64,000 nucleotides of DNA from Streptomyces sp. RPT161 (GTDB lineage Bacteria > Actinomycetota > Actinomycetes > Streptomycetales > Streptomycetaceae), in assembly GCF_027533845.1 (NCBI RefSeq), contig NZ_JAPZVN010000022.1:1-64000 (forward strand), read 5' to 3'. The stretch's first letter is position 1, and the number at the start of each line of letters is the position of its first letter. The position numbers and the translations under genes are program-made. The notes under the pieces are model-generated. The model searched no databases, was not told the origin of the DNA, and saw only the letters and a list, made by a program, of their open reading frames with translations. Positions 59,978 to 64,000 of this stretch are shown here, piece by piece.

Positions 59978-59979
59978 CT

Positions 59980-61160
59980 TCAGCACCCCGCCATTCTCCC
60001 GGACCGGCGCGCCACGGCGAGCAGGACGAGCGCCGCGGCCTGTGTCGCGGCGACGGTGACGACCAGCGCCCGCACCGAGTACCCGTACAGCGTCCCGGTG
60101 AGTGCCCCGCCGACCAGCGTGGCGGCGCCGACCACTCCGGCGAAGACGCCGTACGCGGTGGCCCGCCTGGCGGCTGGGACCAGGTCGGCGACGGTGGCCA
60201 GCAGGGTGGACTCCTGCACGCCGAGCGCCGCGCCCCAGGCCAGCGCAGCGCCCACCGCCACCGCGACCGTGCCGGTGAACGCCAGCGCGGGCACCGCCGC
60301 GGTCATCAGCGGCAGCGCCACCAGCGCCCGCGCCCCGATCCTGTCGTACGCCCAGCCGGTGGCCAGCGCGCTCGGCGCGTCGGCCAGCATCACCCCCGCG
60401 TACAGCATCGGCACCGCCGCGACCGGCAGCAGGGCGCGGTGCACCAGGTGGTACGAGAGCACGCCGAACGTGGCCAGACCGCAGGTGGTGACCCCGGTGA
60501 AGGCCGCGTACAGCCAGAACGCGCGGGGCAGCGGCGCCGAGGGCGCCTCGGCGGGCGCCGGCGGTGTCGGCTCGTACGCCGCCGGGGCCGGGGCCCGGGC
60601 CCGCAACCACAGCAGTACCGCCAGTGCGGCGGCGCCCGGCGCGGCCAGGACCAGCAGCGCGGGCGCGTAGTCGCCGCCGGTGGCGGCCAGTACTCCGGCC
60701 ACGGTCAGCGGCCCGATCAGCGCGCCGGTCTGGTCCAGCGCCTGGGCCGCCGCGAAGCCGCGGCCGCGCCCGGTGGCGGCGCTGCGTGCGAGAGCAGGGT
60801 GTCCTTGGCCGGGCCGCGCACGGCCTTGCCCCCCGCCCGGCGACCACCAGCCCGCAGGCCGCCCACAGCGTGCCCACCACGCCCAGCGGCGGCACGCTCA
60901 CCACGGTCAGCAGGTACCCGGCGATGGTGACCGTCCAGAACCGCCGGGTGCGGTCGGCCAGCGGCCCGGACACCAGCCGCAGCCCGAGCGCCGCCGCGTC
61001 CCCGGCGCCGGTGACCACGCCGATCACCGCCGCCGAGCGAGCCCAGCAGCGGTCCGGTGACCGGGCGGGCGCACTCGTAGACGAAGTCCGCCAGCAGGCT
61101 GACGACGCCGAAGGAGACCACGAAGCGCCAGGGAGGCAGCGCGGCCCTGGCGGCGGTCAT
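59980..61160 (-). pseudogene. MFS transporter with three frameshifts
   Basis: Starts MTAARAALPPWRFVVSFGVVSLLADFVYECARPVTGPLLGSLG (ATG at 61160, in parts) and ends at 59980, about 390 residues if joined, the usual MFS size. The reading frame changes three times: near 61028-61034 (from ...LLGSLGG to VIGVVTGAGDAAALGLRLVSG), near 60830-60836 in a run of six G (…LVVAGR to GKAVRGPAKDTLLSHA), and near 60778-60783 (to AATGRGRGFAAAQALDQTG). Conserved protein sequence continues through all four pieces, so the lesions are recent or are sequencing errors. Upstream crcB stop is 7 nt away. Confidence 0.75.
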
Positions 61161-61167
61161 CCCCGGC

Positions 61168-61542
61168 TCATCCCCACAGGACCCGGGCCAGCCCGGCTCC
61201 GGCGAAGGCGGCGGTGACCCCGGCGACCACGCTGGCCACCACGTTCGCCACGGCGAGCAGTCGCGCGCCCTGCTCGGCCAGCCGCAGCGTCTCGTAGCTG
61301 AACGTCGAGTACGTGGTCAGCGCCCCGCACAGGCCGGTGCCGAGGAGCAGTTGCAGCCGCGAGGACGCGGCTCCCGCCGCGGCCGCGCCGGTGAGCGTGC
61401 CGAGGACCAGACAGCCGACCACGTTGACGGTGAACGTCCCCCAGGGGAAGACCGTGTCGTGCCGGGACTGGACCGTGCGGTCGGTCAGATAGCGCAGCGG
61501 GGCGCCGACCACCGCTCCGGCGATCACCAGTAGCCAGTTCAC
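61168..61542 (-). CDS. crcB: Fluoride exporter CrcB/FluC (second copy)
   Basis: 124 residues from GTG at 61542 (GAGGAG RBS; GTGA overlap with the DUF190 gene). Four helices with Fluc signatures: [35 protein letters not shown], and [18 protein letters not shown]. The conserved Asn, central-helix Gly/Thr-Phe pore motif and the TYSTFS stretch are present. Fluc channels are dual-topology dimers; here two paralogues are co-encoded (see 61874-62386). Confidence 0.93.
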   Translation of the reverse strand: MNWLLVIAGAVVGAPLRYLTDRTVQSRHDTVFPWGTFTVNVVGCLVLGTLTGAAAAGAASSRLQLLLGTGLCGALTTYSTFSYETLRLAEQGARLLAVANVVASVVAGVTAAFAGAGLARVLWG

Positions 61543-61883
61543 CGCCGCTCCTCGTTTCCCACGTACCGGATGACCTCGCACTCGTCGAGGGTCACCAGGC
61601 CCTCCGAGACCAGTTCGTCGAGTTGCGGCAGGAAGGCCCGTACCCGCTCCTCGGTGTCGACGATCACCACGGCCACCGGAAGGTCCTCGCTGAGCGACAG
61701 CAGCCGTGAGGTGTGGATCAGTGAGGACGCGCCGAAGCCCTCGACTCCCTTGAAGACGGAGGCGCCGGCGAGCCCGGCGGCGTGCGCGCGGTGCACGATC
61801 TCGCTGTGCAGCGGCCGGTGGTGCCAGGTGTCGTTCTCCCCGACGTAGATCGTCACCCGCAGCGCGGGACCGGTCAGTCGCAT
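61539..61883 (-). CDS. DUF190 (PII-like) protein
   Basis: 114 residues from ATG at 61881-61883. Ferredoxin-like PII-related fold: [50 protein letters not shown] (in parts), [41 protein letters not shown]190 proteins are regularly encoded between or next to crcB genes and are thought to regulate or assist fluoride export; mechanism unknown. Overlaps both flanking crcB genes. Confidence 0.9.
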   Translation of the reverse strand: MRLTGPALRVTIYVGENDTWHHRPLHSEIVHRAHAAGLAGASVFKGVEGFGASSLIHTSRLLSLSEDLPVAVVIVDTEERVRAFLPQLDELVSEGLVTLDECEVIRYVGNEERR

Positions 61884-62386
61884 CGTGCCTCCCGCCAGTC
61901 GAGGAAGCGTCGGGTCAACGCCGCCGCCGTCCACACCGATACCAGGGCGGCCACCGCCGTCCCGGTCAAGTAGCCCAGCGCCACGCCGATCTGACCACGC
62001 GTCAGCAGCCGCTGTGTGTCGACCGCGTAGGTGGAGAAGGTGGTGAACCCGCCGAGCACGCCGGTGCCGAAGAACGGCCGCACCAGACGGTGTGCCGAGA
62101 CCCCCTCGGTGATGACCACCATGAAGACCCCGATCACCGCGCAGCCCACCGCGTTGACCAGCAGCGTGGTCCACGGGAACGTCCCGTGCCCGGTCGGCCA
62201 CAGCAGCGAGGCGCCGTAGCGGGCGCACGCGCCGAGCGCGCCGCCGAGCGCGATCACCGCGAGGGCGGGGAGCTGGCCGCGCAGCGGCGACCGGCGGATG
62301 GGCGGGGAGGGGGTGAACCGCGGACCGGGCTGGTGCGCGGTCGGGGTCTTCGGCCCGGTTCCTGGCATGGACGCTTCCGCCTCCAC
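61874..62386 (-). CDS. crcB: Fluoride exporter CrcB/FluC (first copy)
   Basis: 170 residues from GTG at 62386 with AGGAGG 5 nt upstream; ATG 62368 is the alternative. A ~40-residue Pro-rich N-terminal extension precedes the Fluc core: [68 protein letters not shown]. First gene of the crcB-DUF190-crcB operon; its stop lies within the start region of the DUF190 gene (10-nt overlap). Confidence 0.93.
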   Translation of the reverse strand: MEAEASMPGTGPKTPTAHQPGPRFTPSPPIRRSPLRGQLPALAVIALGGALGACARYGASLLWPTGHGTFPWTTLLVNAVGCAVIGVFMVVITEGVSAHRLVRPFFGTGVLGGFTTFSTYAVDTQRLLTRGQIGVALGYLTGTAVAALVSVWTAAALTRRFLDWREARCD

Positions 62387-62391
62387 GTACG

Positions 62392-62446
62392 CCTCCTACT
62401 CGCGCGGCGCCCCCTGGTGTGCGGGCGCGCTCCATCGGCAAGTAGG
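62392..62446 (-). promoter_or_regulatory. crcB leader hairpin overlapping the RBS
   Basis: In the minus-strand transcript CCTACTTGC (bases 62446-62438) pairs with GCGAGTAGG (62403-62395), with further G/C pairing inside. The 3' arm overlaps the Shine-Dalgarno AGGAGG (about 62392-62397) of crcB, so folding would hide the RBS. Does not show the GAUG repeats of known fluoride riboswitches. Confidence 0.4.
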
Positions 62447-62606
62447 GACCGTTGGCGGCCGACACCGCGGTTCGGGTACGGCGGGCCCCACCGCCGCGCG
62501 GCCGCCGTGGACCGGGCGGACCGCTTTTCCCACCCTAACGGGATGCCGTCCGGCGCACCCGACGTGCTCCCGTGTCCTCCGGCCGGGGGAATGCGTTGGG
62601 TAGGCC

Positions 62607-63086
62607 GTGACTCGACTTTCCGCGCGGGCCCGCAGGGCCGCCGCCGCGCTGCCGTTGGTGTTCCTGCTCGCCGGGACCGCGGGTTGTCTGCGGTTCTCCG
62701 AGCCCGGCCGTCCGCAACCGCATGGCTCGACGGCTCCCTCGGCCGGTGCGGGCAGCGCGAGCGCGGACCCGCACGACGACGCGGCCCGGACGCGCGGGGC
62801 GCTGCCGGGCGTGCCCGGGGACGCCTCGGTCTCGCCGGGCGCGGCTTCGGTGCAGGCGGCGGCGCCGTCCGCGGGGCACCCGGCGGACCAGCCCGCCCCC
62901 GCGGGGCCCGGACGGCCGCCCTCCGGGCAGCACGGCCCGGCGCCCCGGCCGTCGTCGGAGCGGCCGAGCCCGCCTGCGGGGCCGCCGCCGGTGTCCAGCC
63001 CGGTGTCCACCCCGACGCCGACGCCTCCGCCGTCCACCGGCGGGGCCTCGCCCTCGCCGGGCGCGCAGCCGAAGGCGGGGGGCTGA
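62607..63086 (+). CDS. Pro/Ser-rich putative lipoprotein
   Basis: 159 residues, GTG at 62607. N-terminus TRLSARARRAAAALPLVFLLAGTAGC is a positively charged plus hydrophobic signal ending in a lipobox-like TAGC (Cys ~27). The rest is low-complexity Pro/Ala/Ser/Gly, probably an extracytoplasmic flexible stalk without a folded domain. Divergent from the crcB operon. Codon periodicity is less clear because of composition, so confidence is moderate. Confidence 0.6.
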   Translation: MTRLSARARRAAAALPLVFLLAGTAGCLRFSEPGRPQPHGSTAPSAGAGSASADPHDDAARTRGALPGVPGDASVSPGAASVQAAAPSAGHPADQPAPAGPGRPPSGQHGPAPRPSSERPSPPAGPPPVSSPVSTPTPTPPPSTGGASPSPGAQPKAGG

Positions 63087-63133
63087 GACGGCGGCTCCGG
63101 ATGTCACGCCGCTCACCCCGGCTGGAAGGCGAT

Positions 63134-63163
63134 TTGGCGTTCGGGGCAGTCTGTCGGTATGGT
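63134..63163 (+). promoter_or_regulatory. Promoter of the DEAD-box helicase gene
   Basis: TTGGCG (63134-63139), 18-bp spacer, TATGGT (63158-63163), giving a ~140-nt leader. The leader contains a CGCGCCG/CGGCGCG hairpin (about 63206-63222). Long leaders are common for cold-inducible RNA helicases. Confidence 0.6.
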
Positions 63164-63311
63164 GGTAGATCGTTTGCCCCATTTCCCCGGCGCCACACCG
63201 AAGCGCGCCGTGCGGCGCGTTCCTTGACTCCTGTGGCTGACCGCATCGAGGCGGTTGTAAGCAACCTGCGGAGCTGGCGCGTGCCCAGTCTCCGAGAGGT
63301 TCAGCTTCAGC

Positions 63312-64000
63312 ATGTCCATTGACACTGCCGACCGTTCTGCCATGCCCGAGAACATCGAGGTCGACACCGCTTCCGAGGAAGCCCCCAGCATCACCTTCGC
63401 GGACCTCGGGCTGCCCGAGCAGATCGTCCGCAAGCTCGCGCAGAACGGTGTGACCACCCCGTTCCCGATCCAGGCCGCCACCATTCCGGACGCCCTGGAG
63501 GGCAAGGACATCCTGGGCCGTGGTCGTACCGGCTCCGGCAAGACCCTGTCGTTCGGTCTGCCGCTGCTGACCACGCTCGCGGGCGGCCGCACCGAGCAGA
63601 AGCGCCCGCGCGGTGTGATCCTCACCCCGACCCGCGAGCTGGCGATGCAGGTCTCCGACGCGCTCCAGCCGTACGGCGACGTGCTCGGGCTGAAGCTCAA
63701 GGTGGTCTGCGGCGGCACCTCGATGGCCAACCAGATCTACGCGCTGGAGCGCGGCGTCGACATCCTCGTCGCCACCCCGGGCCGGCTGCGCGACCTGATC
63801 GACCGCGGCGCCTGCGCCCTCGACCAGGTGCGGATCGCGGTGCTCGACGAGGCCGACCAGATGGCCGACATGGGCTTCCTGCCCGAGGTCACCGAGATCC
63901 TCGACCTGGTGCCGGCCGGCGGCCAGCGGCTGCTGTTCTCCGCGACGCTGGAGAACGAGATCGACACGCTGGTCAAGCGGTACCTGGTGAGCCCGGTCAC
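63312..64000 (+). CDS. DEAD-box RNA helicase, N-terminal part
   Basis: ATG at 63312; 229 residues before the window ends. N-terminal acidic ~25 residues, then Q motif FADLGLPEQIVRKLAQNGVTTPFPIQAATIP (in parts), motif I GRGRTGSGKT, Ia PTRELAMQV, Ib TPGRL, motif II VLDEADQMADMGF and motif III SATLE. The conserved helicase domain 1 is complete; domain 2 lies beyond the window. Probable cold-shock or ribosome-assembly helicase. Confidence 0.95.
   Translation, partial: MSIDTADRSAMPENIEVDTASEEAPSITFADLGLPEQIVRKLAQNGVTTPFPIQAATIPDALEGKDILGRGRTGSGKTLSFGLPLLTTLAGGRTEQKRPRGVILTPTRELAMQVSDALQPYGDVLGLKLKVVCGGTSMANQIYALERGVDILVATPGRLRDLIDRGACALDQVRIAVLDEADQMADMGFLPEVTEILDLVPAGGQRLLFSATLENEIDTLVKRYLVSPV

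Noticed and set aside
62392-62540. Fluoride riboswitch upstream of crcB
   Set aside because: A hairpin overlaps the RBS but the expected two GAUG-type conserved segments and the pseudoknot halves are not seen; an Infernal run with RF01734 would decide.

Overview
The window is a high-G+C actinobacterial chromosome segment, almost certainly Streptomyces or a very close relative. Evidence: the dnaK-grpE-dnaJ-hspR operon with a HAIR operator in front of clpB, the developmental regulator BldC, an Lsr2-type nucleoid protein, a consensus parS site (GTTTCACGTGAAAC), strong third-position G/C, GTG starts, many leaderless genes and several actinobacterial protein families (DUF3151, DUF3073, DUF2617, DUF6274). 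Nothing in it is an insertion sequence, prophage, CRISPR array or obvious biosynthetic cluster; it is core chromosome, probably in the replication-origin half of the chromosome because of parS.

Layout. 0-6.3 kb: heat-shock module (dnaK 3' end, grpE, dnaJ, hspR, HspR target clpB). 6.3-19.4 kb: YbjN protein, a GT-C type membrane mannosyltransferase, a class I aminotransferase, a 53-residue membrane protein, DUF2617 plus a membrane-bound spermidine synthase-like enzyme, a CoxG-like membrane-anchored protein, aldose epimerase, pyrE, parS hairpin, fba, DUF3151, then a tightly coupled tryptophan-to-anthranilate operon (tryptophan dioxygenase, kynureninase, kynurenine formamidase). 19.4-27.7 kb: cytochrome P450, an ABC exporter with a divergent MarR/GbsR-like regulator, a degenerate lipid-kinase-like protein, purA with a structured leader, a class III aminotransferase. 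27.9-36.3 kb: GntR regulator, unknown proteins, an orphan SLATT protein, purD, a coupled pair (44-residue leader ORF plus a degenerate M48-like membrane protein), a dimethylformamidase-like protein, purC.

36.4-42.6 kb: MFS permease; two identical tRNA-Gly(GCC) genes flanking an ABC exporter / two-component operon; an atypical tRNA-Gly(UCC); an Lsr2 paralogue. 42.9-49.8 kb: purS-purQ-purL, a mycothiol-dependent isomerase-like protein, purF, purM. 49.9-54.1 kb: DUF3073, valine/leucine dehydrogenase, an unknown conserved protein, bldC with a 477-bp upstream region, DUF6274, tRNA-Asp. 54.1-64 kb: HrpA helicase, DUF3533 membrane protein, a tRNA-Glu/Asp/Phe cluster, an operon crcB-DUF190-crcB-MFS(frameshifted)-metallopeptidase, a Pro-rich lipoprotein, and the 5' part of a DEAD-box RNA helicase.

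How it works together: seven de novo purine genes (purD, C, S, Q, L, F, M) plus purA lie within 25 kb, so most of the PRPP-to-IMP and AMP route is encoded here. The most unusual observations are a tRNA-Gly(UCC) gene whose D-loop and T-arm have lost exactly the elements of the tRNA elbow while all other stems are perfect (reminiscent of staphylococcal cell-wall tRNA-Gly), a leaderless 44-residue ORF coupled to a pseudo-protease-like membrane protein, a structured purA leader, and an MFS gene with three frameshifts.
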